64,000 bases of DNA from Moesziomyces globuligerus (GCA_030849465.1 JARVLF010000021.1:372001-436000), one strand, 5' to 3'. Positions 45,769-56,702 are shown, numbered from the stretch's first letter. Program-made: numbers and translations. Notes: generated by a model from the sequence alone, not told the origin.

Positions 45769-45901
45769 GCCCCCGCCCGTCGGCTTCGCCACGTATAACT
45801 GCTCCTCATCCATCCCATCCCTCCTCTTCTCCCCACAACCACCCGTGATACCAGCTCTTCCTCCCCCTTGACCCTCCCCCGCCGTCATCCCTCGCTCCAT
45901 A

Positions 45902-47215
45902 ATGAACGCCAACGTCGCACGCACCGCCCTCAGGGCCGCCTCGCGCTCCTCGTCGCGCCGCGTCGCCGGCGCCGCACGATCGCTCTCGATCGCCGCCACC
46001 GCCCGCCCCACGCTCAGCAAGCTCGCCTCCGCCACCGCCACCCCCTCCCTCGCTCGCGGCCTCAAGACCATCGAGTTCTCCGAGGGCATCCCCGAGAAGG
46101 TCTACGAGCGCGAGGACTGGCCCCTCGAGAAGCTCCAGGACTACTTCAAGAACGAGACTTTCGCCATCCTCGGCTACGGCTCCCAGGGCCACGGTCAGGG
46201 TCTCAAGTGAGTGGTTCCTTGAAACGAAAACCTGCCGCGAATCGGCCCCCAGCTGACTCCTTCTCTCTCGTCTTTTCTCTGTCATCTCCTCCCGCTTAGC
46301 CTGCGCGACAACGGCATGAACGTCATTGTCGGTGTGCGAAAGGACGGCGCCTCGTGGAAGGAGGCCATCGAGGACGGCTGGCAGCCCGGCAAGAACCTCT
46401 TCCCCATCGAGGAGGCCGCCGAGAAGGCTACGATTGCCATGCTCCTCCTCTCGGACGCCGCCTGCACCTCGGTGTACAACTCGATCAAGGACAAGATGCC
46501 CAACACGCACACGCTCTACTTTTCGCACGGCTTCCAGATCACCTACGCCAAGGAGACGGGCTTCGAGGCGCCCAAGGACAAGGACATCATCCTCTGCGCT
46601 CCCAAGGGCTCCGGCCGCACCGTCCGCTCGCTCTTCCTCGAGTCGCGCGGCATCAACGGCTCGATCGCCGTCAACCAGGACGTCTCGGGCAAGGCGCTCG
46701 AAAAGGCGTCGGCCATGGGTGTCGCCGTGGGCTGCGGCTACCTCTACGAGACGACGTTTGAGCGCGAGGTCTACTCGGACCTCTACGGCGAGCGTGCGTG
46801 CCTGATGGGTGCGATCCAGGGTCTCTTCAAGGCGCAGTACGACGTGCTGCGCGCCAACGGCCACTCGCCCTCGGAGGCGTTCAACGAGACGTGCGAGGAG
46901 GCGCTCCAGTCGCTCTACCCGCTCGTCGGCGCCAACGGCATGGACTACATGTACAAGGCCTGCTCCACCACCGCCCGCCGCGGCGCGCTCGACTGGGCCC
47001 CCGAGTTTGAAAAGGCCAACAAGCCCGTGCTCGAGGCGCTCTACGAGTCGGTCCGCAACGGCTCCGAGACGCGCCGCGCGCTCGAGTTCGGCAACCGCAA
47101 GACCTACCGCCAGGACTTTGACAAGGAGACCGACGCCATCGCTGCTCAGGAGATGTGGAAGGTCGGCCACAAGGTCCGCGCCCTCCGCCCCGAGAACGCC
47201 GCCAAGGGTCTCTAA
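45902..47215 (+). CDS. ILV5: Ketol-acid reductoisomerase, mitochondrial (two exons)
   Basis: 406 aa from exons 45902-46206 and 46300-47215. The 93-nt intron has donor GTGAGT, branch GCTGACT and acceptor TTAG, and splits an Asn codon; splicing gives GYGSQGHGQGLNLRDNGMNV. Residues 1-50 are a Ser/Arg/Ala-rich mitochondrial presequence. The NADPH-binding motif GYGSQGHGQ starts at residue 91. Conserved catalytic-domain blocks include APKGSGRTVRSLF, GINGSIAVNQD, FETTFEREVYSDLYGERACLMGA (in parts) and NETCEEALQSLYPLV. It converts acetolactate to dihydroxy-isovalerate in branched-chain amino-acid synthesis. Yeast Ilv5 also packages mitochondrial DNA. It converges with the methyltransferase. Confidence 0.97.
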
Positions 47216-47405
47216 GCGTCGTCCTCTTTTTTTCGTCGATAAAAACCGCACTCCGCGGCTCTGCCACCGCACGTCCACTTTCTCTTCTCTGATGTATACT
47301 TACGCCTCACCGCGCGATCTCAAGCATGACTGTTTTCCCACACCTGCGCATGCATTACACGACGTGGTACGCTCGAGCGATGATGGGGGCTGGGAGTTGC
47401 GGGAT

Positions 47406-48365
47406 TTACGAAGCGACTAGGGGGTTGGGAGGTTTGGAGCACCAGTGGAGGTACGAGATGGCGAGGTCGTTTGTGGTGGTGAACGAGGTGAGGACCGAGG
47501 CGATGAAGCCTGCGCCTGTGAGGAGCTTGTAGATTGCGATGGGGGGTAGTTGGAAGCGGGGGCGCATTCCGATGAGGTCTTTGTCTGGGCCTGGGCGTAG
47601 GCCAGAGTGGCGCATGACGAGCTGAGCCTCTTTGGGGGTGAGGTAGAGGCGATGATCGTGCGCATCGCCCTGCATGGCGCCGAGGATGTTTTGGAGGATC
47701 CAGATGGAGAGGTAGAACGAGGTTGGGGTTCGATTGATGGTGTCAAAGGAAAAGAGGCCTGCGGGTTTGAGGACGCGGGCGATGGCGGTAAAAGCGGAAC
47801 GCAGGTCAAACAGATGTTCGAGTACGTCGGAGCAGATGATGGCATCGATGGATGCAGGATCAAACGGCAACTCGTAGATGTCGCCCACGATGTACTCGAT
47901 CGCCAGCGCCTGCTTGGTCGCGTGTTGCCGGGCGAGCTCGATGGATCGAACCGACATATCGATACCAACCAACCTGAAGGTCAGCTGACCATCCACGATC
48001 CCTCGGTCCGTGATGCGCGCATCGTGTGCGCGATCGACAAGCGCGGCATGGATGGCCTCGATAGCAAGGCCTGCACCACAACCCAGGTCGAGGATCGTGA
48101 CGGTCTGCGCCGCGCTCGTATCGAGCTCCGCAAGACGCCGCTCGAGCTTGTCGACAAAGTAGCCGACGCGCACCGGATTCAGCAGCGCAAGTCCGCTCCG
48201 CGCCCAGTCGAACGTCTGCGCATCGTAGATCTCGTTGTCGAGCGTGCTCGTCGCCGGATCGAGCCGTGCGAGACGGTCCTCGTACGGTGCGGGCACCGCG
48301 GGCGCAAGGCCGAGCGTGCACAGCACAGCGCAGGCGCGCTCGACAATCCAGCTGATCAGCGCCAT
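47406..48365 (-). CDS. UbiG/COQ3-like SAM-dependent methyltransferase
   Basis: 319 aa. It is a class I methyltransferase: motif I ILDLGCGAGLA (residues 91-101), VGIDMSVRSIELARQHA, VGDIYELPF, and CSDVLEHLFD. FDTINRTPTSFYLSIWILQ and HDHRLYLTPKEAQLVMRHSG correspond to the C-terminal part of UbiG/Coq3 O-methyltransferases of ubiquinone synthesis. The N-terminal 25 residues (MALISWIVERACAVLCTLGL) are hydrophobic and not a classical presequence, so it may be a COQ3 paralogue rather than COQ3 itself. The start is the only nearby ATG. It shares a 301-bp divergent promoter with the GST-like gene. Confidence 0.78.
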   Translation of the reverse strand: MALISWIVERACAVLCTLGLAPAVPAPYEDRLARLDPATSTLDNEIYDAQTFDWARSGLALLNPVRVGYFVDKLERRLAELDTSAAQTVTILDLGCGAGLAIEAIHAALVDRAHDARITDRGIVDGQLTFRLVGIDMSVRSIELARQHATKQALAIEYIVGDIYELPFDPASIDAIICSDVLEHLFDLRSAFTAIARVLKPAGLFSFDTINRTPTSFYLSIWILQNILGAMQGDAHDHRLYLTPKEAQLVMRHSGLRPGPDKDLIGMRPRFQLPPIAIYKLLTGAGFIASVLTSFTTTNDLAISYLHWCSKPPNPLVAS

Positions 48366-48666
48366 CGCCGCGGCAGCGTTGGCACGACGTTGCGTTCAAG
48401 ACGAGAGAGAGCGAGAGAGCGAGAGAGGGGGAGAGAGGGCGAGAGAGGGGGAGGGTCGAATTTGTGGAGGTTGGACATGGATTCTCAATTGCAGCGTCTG
48501 TGCGCGCTTGGCCTGTGCTACAGTGCCAACTTTGAGTGCTGCAGTGCCGCGGTGCTGCACATTCCAAATCGCGTCCAACTCGTCCGACTTGAACCCAAAA
48601 CAACTCTGCACCCTCCTCCACCACCACCACCATCCACCAACTACAACTCGCTACTCGCCCGCAACC
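48366..48666. other. Divergent promoter methyltransferase / GST-like gene
   Basis: 301 bp, including a GA-rich array at 48402-48454 (GAGAGAGC and GAGAGGGG units) and a CCA-rich leader before the GST-like ATG. Confidence 0.6.
48402..48454. repeat. GAGA-rich imperfect repeat
   Basis: About 50 bp of GAGAGAGC/GAGAGGGG units within the divergent promoter. Confidence 0.8.
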
Positions 48667-49796
48667 ATGTCTCAGGTCCCCAAGGCAACGCTGTACACCT
48701 TCGACGGCTCCGTGTGGGCGTCTGCGCCGCGTCTGGCGCTGGTCGAGAAGGGCTACGCTGCTACGGACCTGGATGTCAAGAAGGTGGATCTGGTCAAGGC
48801 CGAGAACTTTGATCCGTCGTTCCTGCGCATCAACTCGAAGGGCACGGTGCCCACGCTCGTCGTGCCCCTGCTCGAGACCACCTCGGCCGAGGTCGACACC
48901 AAGTTCCGCGCCATCAACGACACCAAGGCCATCCTCGAGTTCCTCGACAAGTCGCGTTCGCAGAACACGCTCAACGCCATCGTCTCGGACGACGCTGCAG
49001 CGCCTGCGCCCGCACCTGCGCCCATCCTTGCACCGGCTACGATCGAGGGCAAGGCGCTCTCCGACGAGCTCATTCGTCTCGTTCACCAGCCTACGGTGGA
49101 TCCCAACTTTTTGCTGCTCGGTGCACGCACAGAGGCGGAGCTCGAGGCGGGAAAGCGCGGATTGCCAGGTACGTTTGTATCCAACCGCTACCAGGCTCTG
49201 CTTGCGCATCAAAAGGCGCTCGACAACTCGCCCTCGACCACCGCGTTTGATGGATCGACCAACCCAAAGTCGAGCGCAGTGCACGAGAACCTCAAGAAGT
49301 GGTATGCAGACAAGATCGCAGCAGAGACGCTCCTCGTCGCCGCCTACATCCACGCCGACAAGGAGGCCGTCAACCAGCTCGTACAGCTCACCAACGCAAC
49401 CTGGCAGAACGTCGCGCTGTGCCTCACCACGCTCGAGGCCAAGCTCGCGGGCCCGTATGCTCTCGGTGACCAGATCTCGCTCGCAGACCTCCACCTCGTG
49501 CCCTGGCTCGCTCGTGTCGCTGCCATCGCCTCGGGCCTCGTGCCCAACCCAGACCCATTGGCTAGCATCGACTCGGTAATCGCACCCTACAACGCCAAAG
49601 TCGGCGAAAAGGTACGTGCCTCCCCCAAGCATTCCCCCGCATCTGACTCCCGTGCATCTAGAACATCATCTGACCCCCAACTTGTCGTCTTTTTTCCCCC
49701 GGTCCTTCGTCGCTCGGTGCACAGACCAAGCTCTTCTGGCAAACCTTCTCCGAACGCGCCAGCTTCAAGACGGTCTACGGCGACGGTCTGCACTGA
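48667..49796 (+). CDS. Glutathione S-transferase-fold protein (two exons)
   Basis: 338 aa from exons 48667-49611 and 49725-49796. The 113-nt intron has GTACGT, two CTGAC branch candidates and ACAG; phase 0. Exon 2 encodes only 23 residues (TKLFWQTFSERASFKTVYGD plus GLH), easily missed because the frame also stays open into the intron. The N-terminal thioredoxin-like half has TLYTFDGSVWASAPRLALVEKG and NSKGTVPTLVVP, with the cis-Pro. An Ala/Pro linker follows, then an all-helical C-domain with LGDQISLADLHLVPWLARVAA, the typical GST N-capping region. Catalytic class and substrate are unknown. It converges with ICP55, 156 bp between stops. Confidence 0.85.
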
Positions 49797-49952
49797 TCGC
49801 CTGCACCCTTCTCTCACCCCCTCTGCTCCTGGCTCCATTCAAATGCATCTACAGGCTTCGGAAACACACCCATGCGCCGAATCGCACTGTCTTTTGAAAC
49901 GGAATGGTGTGCGATTCGCCACTCGCACCTTGCGTGTCGGTGGGAAGGAGGA

Positions 49953-51755
49953 CTAGGGCGAGACGGTGGCGGGTTGGAAGGAGGCTGTGCCGCGGGTGTG
50001 GGCGCGGTCGAGGAAGCGGGCGCAGGCGGCCTCTACGTCGACGACCTCCTTGGGTGCAGCGTTGGAGAGGACGATGTTGCTCTGGTCGAGCAGGGCGATG
50101 TCGTCTTCGACGCGGATGCCGATGCCGTGGAAATGCTTTGGGAATGCATCGTCGTAGGGGACGTAGACGCCCGGTTCGATGGTGACCACGACGCCGCTCT
50201 CGAGCTTGGTGGTGCGCTCGACCGAGGCGCAATCGTGGAGGTCGATGCCGAGCCAGTGACCGATGTAGTGCGGGTAGAGCACGCGCTCGAGCGTACCGCC
50301 GTGGAGCTGGAAGCCGATCTGGCGGAGCTCCTGGCGCAAAAACTCGACCGAACGCCGATGCAGATCCGCCAGCGTATAGCACTGCTCCTCGGTCGCCAGC
50401 TGGGTGCACGCCTTGAGCACGTTGAGCACCGCCGTGTACAGGTCGCGCTGCGGCTCGGAGAAGCGTCCGTCGGCGTTGGAGGGAAAGGCGCGCGTAATGT
50501 CCGAGGCATAGCCGTCCAGCTCTCCACCCGCATCGATGCACACCAGTTGGTCCGGCCCCACCAGCCGGTCGTTGTTGACATAGTGGATCGTGAGCGCATT
50601 CGAGCCCGAGGCGACCACGGGCACGTAGGCCGGACGCTGCGATCCGCGCAGCCCGCAGTTGTACTCAAAGACCGCCTGCAGCTGCGCCTCGGAGACACCG
50701 GGACGTACGAAGCCCATGGTCTCGGCCATCGCCTCGCCGCTCGCCTTGCCTGCACGCTTCATGATGCGCAGCTCGTTGAGCGACTTTTTGAACCGCAGTC
50801 GCTCGACCTCCTTGGCGAGCGAATGGCACTTGCGCACGTCGCCCAGCAGCTTGACCACGGCGTCAAAGTCGGACTTTTTCGCAAACACGTCGAGCGCGGT
50901 GGTCGAGGGCGGGCTGAGAAAGTTGAGCAGGTTGCCCGCCTTGCTCTGCGCGCTGGTGCTGCGTCGGGGCGTGGTGGGCTGCGTAGGCGACTCGACGTAG
51001 ACGTGCGCGTAGCGCGGCAGGATCTGCTTGAGATGCTGCAGCAGGATGGCCGGATCCAGCTCGTACGCCTCGTCGGCGCCGAACACATCGACCGCACCGT
51101 CGAGTCCGGTGCGAGGGCCGTTCCACGTCTCGTTGTGCTCGTCGCGCTTCTGGACAAACATGGTCATCTTGTAGCCGCGCGGCGACGAGGCGTCCTTCTC
51201 GAGCACCACGGCCGAGTCGGGCTCCTGAAATCCGGTGAGGTACCAGAAGTTGGTCTCTTGGCGAAACTTGTAAAAGATGTTGCCGCTCATGCTCTTGACG
51301 CGGCCGGACATGGCCACCACCACGCTGCTCTCCGGCAGCCGATCCATGAGCCGCTTGCGACGCTCTTCGTACTCTGACTTGGGGATGCCCGGCGTGAGCT
51401 GCTCGGTGGCGATGATGCCTGTGCCTGCGTCGAAGAGGCCGTCGTGCGGCAGCGGATCGCCGGGTCGGAGCACCGCATCTTCCGAACCGAGCACGCCGCG
51501 CCTCGGGAATAGATGCGGATGGGAATGTGGCAGCGGCTGGCCGTACGTCCTCCTCCGACCCGAGATGTTGGAGCTGGACGAAACCGAGGCGGATGTCGAC
51601 GACGACGAGCTGCCGACGTTGTACAGGTCGACGTCGTCGGTGGGTCGTGCGGCGGAAGAAGCTGCCCGGCGAAGGGAGCTGCTACCGCTGCTGCTCGCAG
51701 CGCGTGTGAGCTGGCGCAGCGTACTGCTGGAGGTGCGACTGAGACTCGCGACCAT
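49953..51755 (-). CDS. ICP55: Intermediate-cleaving peptidase ICP55 (mitochondrial Xaa-Pro aminopeptidase)
   Basis: 600 aa. The first 40 residues are a Ser/Arg-rich, acid-free presequence (MVASLSRTSSSTLRQLTRAA). Then GQPLPHSHPHLFPRRGVLG leads into the aminopeptidase-P N-domain (NIFYKFRQETNFWYLTGFQE). The pita-bread catalytic domain has the five metal ligands: two Asp in CIDAGGELDGYASDITRAFP, His in HWLGIDLHD, Glu in TIEPGVYVP and Glu in GIGIRVEDDI. Icp55 trims one residue after MPP cleavage of mitochondrial precursors. A Ser-rich insert near residues 48-63 and another near the middle are unusual but low complexity. The start at 51755 fits the presequence; an in-frame upstream extension is unstructured. 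Confidence 0.93.
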   Translation of the reverse strand: MVASLSRTSSSTLRQLTRAASSSGSSSLRRAASSAARPTDDVDLYNVGSSSSSTSASVSSSSNISGRRRTYGQPLPHSHPHLFPRRGVLGSEDAVLRPGDPLPHDGLFDAGTGIIATEQLTPGIPKSEYEERRKRLMDRLPESSVVVAMSGRVKSMSGNIFYKFRQETNFWYLTGFQEPDSAVVLEKDASSPRGYKMTMFVQKRDEHNETWNGPRTGLDGAVDVFGADEAYELDPAILLQHLKQILPRYAHVYVESPTQPTTPRRSTSAQSKAGNLLNFLSPPSTTALDVFAKKSDFDAVVKLLGDVRKCHSLAKEVERLRFKKSLNELRIMKRAGKASGEAMAETMGFVRPGVSEAQLQAVFEYNCGLRGSQRPAYVPVVASGSNALTIHYVNNDRLVGPDQLVCIDAGGELDGYASDITRAFPSNADGRFSEPQRDLYTAVLNVLKACTQLATEEQCYTLADLHRRSVEFLRQELRQIGFQLHGGTLERVLYPHYIGHWLGIDLHDCASVERTTKLESGVVVTIEPGVYVPYDDAFPKHFHGIGIRVEDDIALLDQSNIVLSNAAPKEVVDVEAACARFLDRAHTRGTASFQPATVSP

Positions 51756-52440
51756 GATGACAGCCACTTGCTCGTGTTGGTGTTGGTTAGGGTCAAGTCG
51801 AGCGGAATGGCTTTCCGATTCCAACCGTCGTGCGAGCGGCACATTTGGCGCCGTCCAGTTGCGGAACAGTCTCCGCGCTGCATGATGCAACGGCGCTTTT
51901 TTCCAGCACGCGAGGGTCCGATCCACACGTCGAATATCATAATGCTTAGTCATGGCGCCAGACTCAGCCGCCATCTTGGTCGTGGCTCGTACGAAAGGCT
52001 CAGGCGAGCATGAACGACAAGGCTTCTCACGCCTCTTTTTGGAGCCTCTTGGTCCGACGGTGAGCACCGATCGTGTGGCAACGGACGCCACGAGGTCAAG
52101 CCCAAGCTGTCATGCTGGACACCTGTTGGACACACGCCCCTGTTAATGCGGCGCTCACTGTTACTGCCAACGCTTCTCGTACTTGATGGCGTTCCGTGTG
52201 GTTGCAAGCCGATGCGTAGGTAACTTGGCCTTGCCTCCTTCTCAATGAGCTAGTCACGCCGGTGCGACCGGACCTTGGCAGCCAGCTTGAATCGCCGCAC
52301 TCTTCGCAATCCAAGAATCTGCCAAGGCCCTCGAAGGCGAAGGCTGACCGTCCCACGAGGGTGGGCGCTGGGAAGCCAAGAACTCGGGGTTGGCGACAAC
52401 GCTTCGCGTGTCGTCAATGCGAACTGCCAAGACAGCGCTG

Positions 52441-52477
52441 CAAGGCGTGGAAGGCGTGGAAGGCGTGGAAGGCGTCG
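52441..52477. repeat. AAGGCGTGG tandem repeat x4
   Basis: Four near-perfect 9-bp copies in the gene-free stretch. Confidence 0.85.
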
Positions 52478-55400
52478 GATTCCCTCGCACCCCACGCGAA
52501 GCTGCGCACGGTTCGCGGCGGTCTCCGACGGCACAGCTCGACCAAAGTCAAGTGTGCGGTCCGCAATGCAGGTCCCCCACACTCTGCTGGGGCCTAAAAA
52601 TGGCAAGCGGTCGCGGCCAGAAGAGATAGACAGGGCGCTAATGCACTGCGATGCATGCCGCGTTCTGTCGCCCGACCCGATCAGCGCTAGCACCACGTCA
52701 ACGGTCCAAGACCCCGCTGCCAAACCGAGTGAACCGGCCCGTGCGCTCGACGACAGCTCCGACGTGCCTGTACAGTCTCCGTTCGACAGGGCCGCCGTTC
52801 CCACCATGCTCAAATCAAGTGAGACGTTGGAAAGCCGAGATTGGGGTGGGGCTCGAACGAGGTTCTGACAGCACGTATGCGGGGTAGAGGTCTATTCGGG
52901 GAGGTAACGCGGTCCCGTGCCTGGTTGACACGCCGAAGTCCGGCGTCTATTCTCCGTGTGGGTGCCTCGGCCAGCACCTGCTCTGGAGTCCAGCCGCGAA
53001 CGGCCTTAGTGCTGTTGCCCTGAGTTCGAGTCGGTCTAGAAAAAGCATGCCCGTGCAGGCGATTGCGGGCGAGCGCAACAAGCACAGCGAAGAAAAGGGG
53101 ATCGCCAGGTGTCGGACGCCGAAGTTGGCCTCTGACGGCTAATGGTCGCCGTGCAGCTGGGCCTCGGCTTGAGACTTCAACTTGCATGCTTTCGAGTGGT
53201 TCTTCTTCTCGCTTGACTGACTGCAGCGCATGGGAACGTTGGCGAGGCGCTCCGTGCGCCCTCGCTATTGTTCTCTAGGCCGCCCGAGCCACGCCGCCCA
53301 TTGTTCTACAGACTCTCACAAAGTAGGCGTTCGAGCTCCATGTCGAGACTGCATCGACGTTGCGGTCTGCGAAAGAACGCCTGAGCCAGCAATGCTCAAC
53401 GTTCGACCACACGGCACCGAACATACGAGCGAGTGCAGAGTGCTGCCAGAGTATGAGTTGGAACGAGGCGTGAGAAGAATGGTGGATCGACATTGCTGTC
53501 ATGTGCGTCATCCCACGCAAGCAGCAGCACAATGCCCACCAGCTCGTAGCTTACGATTTTGGACTCCTCCTCAGTCTCGTAGGCGTGAGCTGTCGGTGGC
53601 TACCGCGAAGGCTCGCTTCGAGGTGAAGATGTTTGCTTTTCCGAATTCATGGCGGAGGGAGAGCTCGCGAGCGCTGCAAGCGAGCTGACCTCGAAGCCTC
53701 GAGGAGCGATGGCGTGCACTGGGAGGCCGAAGCGTGCTCGGCTGGCGACGACGAATTCGAAGCTTGTTGGTGAGGCGGGGAAAAGAAATTACATCATTGG
53801 TCGTTATTCATAACTCCTCTTCTCTCCTGCTAGCGATGGGTCGGAAGAGAGCTTCTGTCGCAGGACCCCTTTTCGAGATGTCTTGCTCGGATGGAAGTGT
53901 CGAAATCTTAGTCTTGACCCTGGGGGCTTCCTAGTCTAAGCGCCCATTGTGCATCTGTTTCGCAGCCCCCCGTCGGATCAGATTTGCCGCCACTCGACAG
54001 GTGGGCTCGGTAGGCGCCATATCCGAGAGGCGGCGTTTCAGAGAGCCACCCGAGGCTTCGCACGCCCCGTCGACACAACCTTTCCAACAGGAATCACACA
54101 CACAAATGCAGCTCACTAAGCGCCAGAAGAAAGCAGCCGGATTCTGTGTGACCGTCACCAGCCGAAAGCAACGGTCAAGATAAGCGTAGCCAGCCCGACG
54201 TTGACCACTGGCCTTGCCGAATTCAAAGTGACGCTCCCTGACGAATCTGCTCACCTCAGCAAAGAGCCGTCGTGCTTGTGTTGCCAAATCGCTGCGCCAC
54301 ACTGCGTGACCATGTATGCACCAATCCCAGGCGCGGTCTGGCTGATAGGCAACACGACATGATCCTCAGGAAGCTGAAGCGGAATAAGTTCGGAGCCGGA
54401 TCCTCGTGGCTGGCCCCGCTAGCTGGAGATGCGGTCTGCTTGAAACGGAACGGAATGCGTGCTGATTGTGACCATCCAGACGCTCGTTGAGCGCCCATGC
54501 GTTGGTTGGTAGGAGGCTTTCGGCCAAAGTTGCAAAGCTGCAGTTCAAATTCCGTTGTGAGGCTAGCCAGTTCCGAACCTGCAGCTTGTCCCGTGATGTG
54601 CCTCGGCTAGCCGGGTCTGAAACGGCGTCTCTCTTTTCCTCTCTCCCCTTGCCTCGCTGCACGTGCTGGACCGGTGGCCCTTGCTTCGCTCAACTCCGCT
54701 GCAGCTCACCACAATTCGCAATGCCATCTGTGCCCGAATTGCAAACCAGCAAACCAGGACGAACCACCCCGAGGATGGTCAGTCTAAAAACAGCAAAGAT
54801 GGACTCGGCTGGCTCCGACTGCTCGGTGGAGATCCAAATCTTGCCAACCCAGCCAGTCAGGGGGAACAAGCCGGTTTCTGGACTGGCAAGGCCGTCTTCT
54901 CAGGACGACGATGCGTCGTTCGAATCTTGGGCCACTTGAGCTGCGTAGCCACCAAGGCCAGCCGTCGACAACCAGCGCCAGGCCGCTGCAACGTGGCTAC
55001 GCAGCTCGGCGTCTGCAAGCCAAACGCTGCCTTGTCAATGGCCGTGGCGAGGATGATCCAACGATGGCTTGGTGGACACGTCGCATCCAAAAGGCAGGCA
55101 GACAACTGAGACCTCGGTAGCGAGTACAGCGCAAGAGGCAGCCAAGCATGGACAGAGTGGCCCCCACGGCCCCATTGGCCCGTCTGGGATCTGAGACCAA
55201 ACCGACCTGCAGCGTGCAGCGTACACATGTCAATCTGGCGTGGTTGACGTGGGTGGGCGTGGTTACAGTAATTTACGTTGCACCTGGGCTGGGCGAGGCG
55301 GGCTGCTGTTTGCGGTCGGTTGGTGGGTGCCGCCGCGCAGCTCGGATGTTGCAATGCACTGCCAACAAGCGGGCCATCCGCAGCTTCTGGATGCGCCGTC

Positions 55401-55891
55401 GATGGGGTCTGGACAAGTCGGCCTCCCCGCCAGAGAAATGTCAAAAAGTTCACACCACCCTAAGCGAGCTTGGATGCGAATTCCACTGCCAAGCAGGCGG
55501 CACGCAGGCACCGCGCATCCGCCCACCACTCCGGCCTCACACTGATGTAGCGCCTCGAGCCTCGCAAGATGAATGCACGACGGCACTGGACCACTATGGC
55601 ATCCGAGCGTGCTTTGTTGTTTGTGTCCAGGCACTGGTTGAGCCAAAGCTCGCACGCCGTGCCCGTCCGCAAGGCCTCCGATCCGCCTGATTTGAACTTG
55701 GGATACTGTACCTCAGTGGTTCCAGACTGGGCGCATTTGCCACCGTAGCCTTCGAGCAGCGAATCGCACTTGACCACCAGACGGGACGGAACTTGGTGGT
55801 GGCGTTGGATGCGTGGACTCCGTCACTCTGGTCGGATCGCAGAGCGCGCGAGCGCGCGCACCAATGGCTGCAAGTCGCCACGCTCTCGCCT

Positions 55892-55904
55892 GGCTAAGTT
55901 AGCC
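55892..55904. promoter_or_regulatory. CTAAGTTAG palindrome, perfect copy
   Basis: GGCTAAGTTAGCC, a perfect 13-bp inverted repeat around a central G, about 0.8 kb upstream of the gene at 56703. Confidence 0.35.
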
Positions 55905-56530
55905 GCCAGCTTCGATAAGCGCCTTTGGCTGTCCAACCGCTGCGCACTGCAGCCAAGCTGGGACGCTGCATCCGCTGCAGCTCGTGCAGCAGCCAACACC
56001 AACCCCTTGCAAGCCCCGCGCCATTCGCCCTCCCTTCCAGCTTGGCCCGCGCTACGGCACTAATGCACTCTCTGGATCTCGTCGTGGAGGCCCGCGCTGC
56101 ACGAAATCCGAAGGGCAATTGCGAATTGGCACTCGTCGTTCCCATGCGCCATGGTCCATCCGGCGTCCGCCACTTGCCGCACACTCTCGCTCGGCTAGCA
56201 TGGCCCGGCCTGGCGAGAGAGCCTCTCGGTTGAGCACAGCTTACTGTACTGCATGGCATAGCGTCTTCGCATGGAATTCGCTCCGCGCGCCGTGCCGATT
56301 TTTCCAAATCATCACTTTGCTGGCGCGTGCTCTCGCCCGCCTCCTCGACGCACCTCTGCAAACTCCGCATCTGCAGTCCACTCACGTCTGGAGCCCCTCC
56401 GCCGCCGCCCCCTCTCTCCGCCACGTCCAAAGTTGCGAACTTCCTCATCCTCTTCTTGCCGATGGGAACGCAACCGCCTGCCTCCCAGTCAGTCGGCCAC
56501 CCCGTCTAGGCCATCGAATGTCGATTGCAA

Positions 56531-56537
56531 TATATAC
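56531..56537 (+). promoter_or_regulatory. TATA box of the 56.7 kb gene
   Basis: TATATACAT 172 bp upstream of the ATG, followed by a C/T-rich leader. Confidence 0.55.
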
Positions 56538-56702
56538 ATTTGGTCCTCCCACCACCGTTATCTCTGGTTCCCTCTCAGCACGTACGACGGTCCATCCCTG
56601 GTATCCTGTCGCCTACACCACCATCTTCTGCTACTGCCACCACCACCAGCTCGACCTCTTGACCGTCAGTCTCCCTGATCTCTACTCACTCTCCAACTCG
56701 GC

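Larger units (their letters stand above)
44722..45901. other. Intergenic region 5S rRNA / ILV5
   Basis: 1.18 kb. It starts AT-rich to about 44800, then becomes GC-rich. It contains (CTG)n, TACTGTACTGTA, CGACTCGCT repeats and the ILV5 promoter with TATAA at 45794-45798. No gene seen. Confidence 0.55.
51756..56702. other. 4.9 kb gene-free stretch
   Basis: No frame on either strand shows the GC3-rich codon use of the neighbours, and the longest ATG frames (150-200 codons) match nothing recognisable. Sequence composition is more balanced than the flanks. Visible elements: a 9-bp repeat (52441-52477), TACAGTA at 55264, TACTGTAC at 55704 and 56242, the full GGCTAAGTTAGCC palindrome at 55892, and a CT-rich leader with TATATACAT at 56531. 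No tRNA, terminal repeats or transposase fragments were recognised. Confidence 0.6.

Noticed and set aside
52840..52870. Possible tRNA T-arm (GCTCGAACGAGG)
   Set aside because: The stems do not pair and no acceptor or anticodon arm could be found around it.
53947..54183. 78-codon frame ending in basic residues in the gene-free stretch
   Set aside because: Codon use unlike neighbours, no recognisable homology and no splice context.
54487..54939. 150-codon frame in the gene-free stretch
   Set aside because: Low GC at third positions and no recognisable motif; length is expected by chance.
55148..55690. 180-codon frame in the gene-free stretch
   Set aside because: Cys/Arg/Trp-rich random-looking protein without domain; kept as unassigned sequence.
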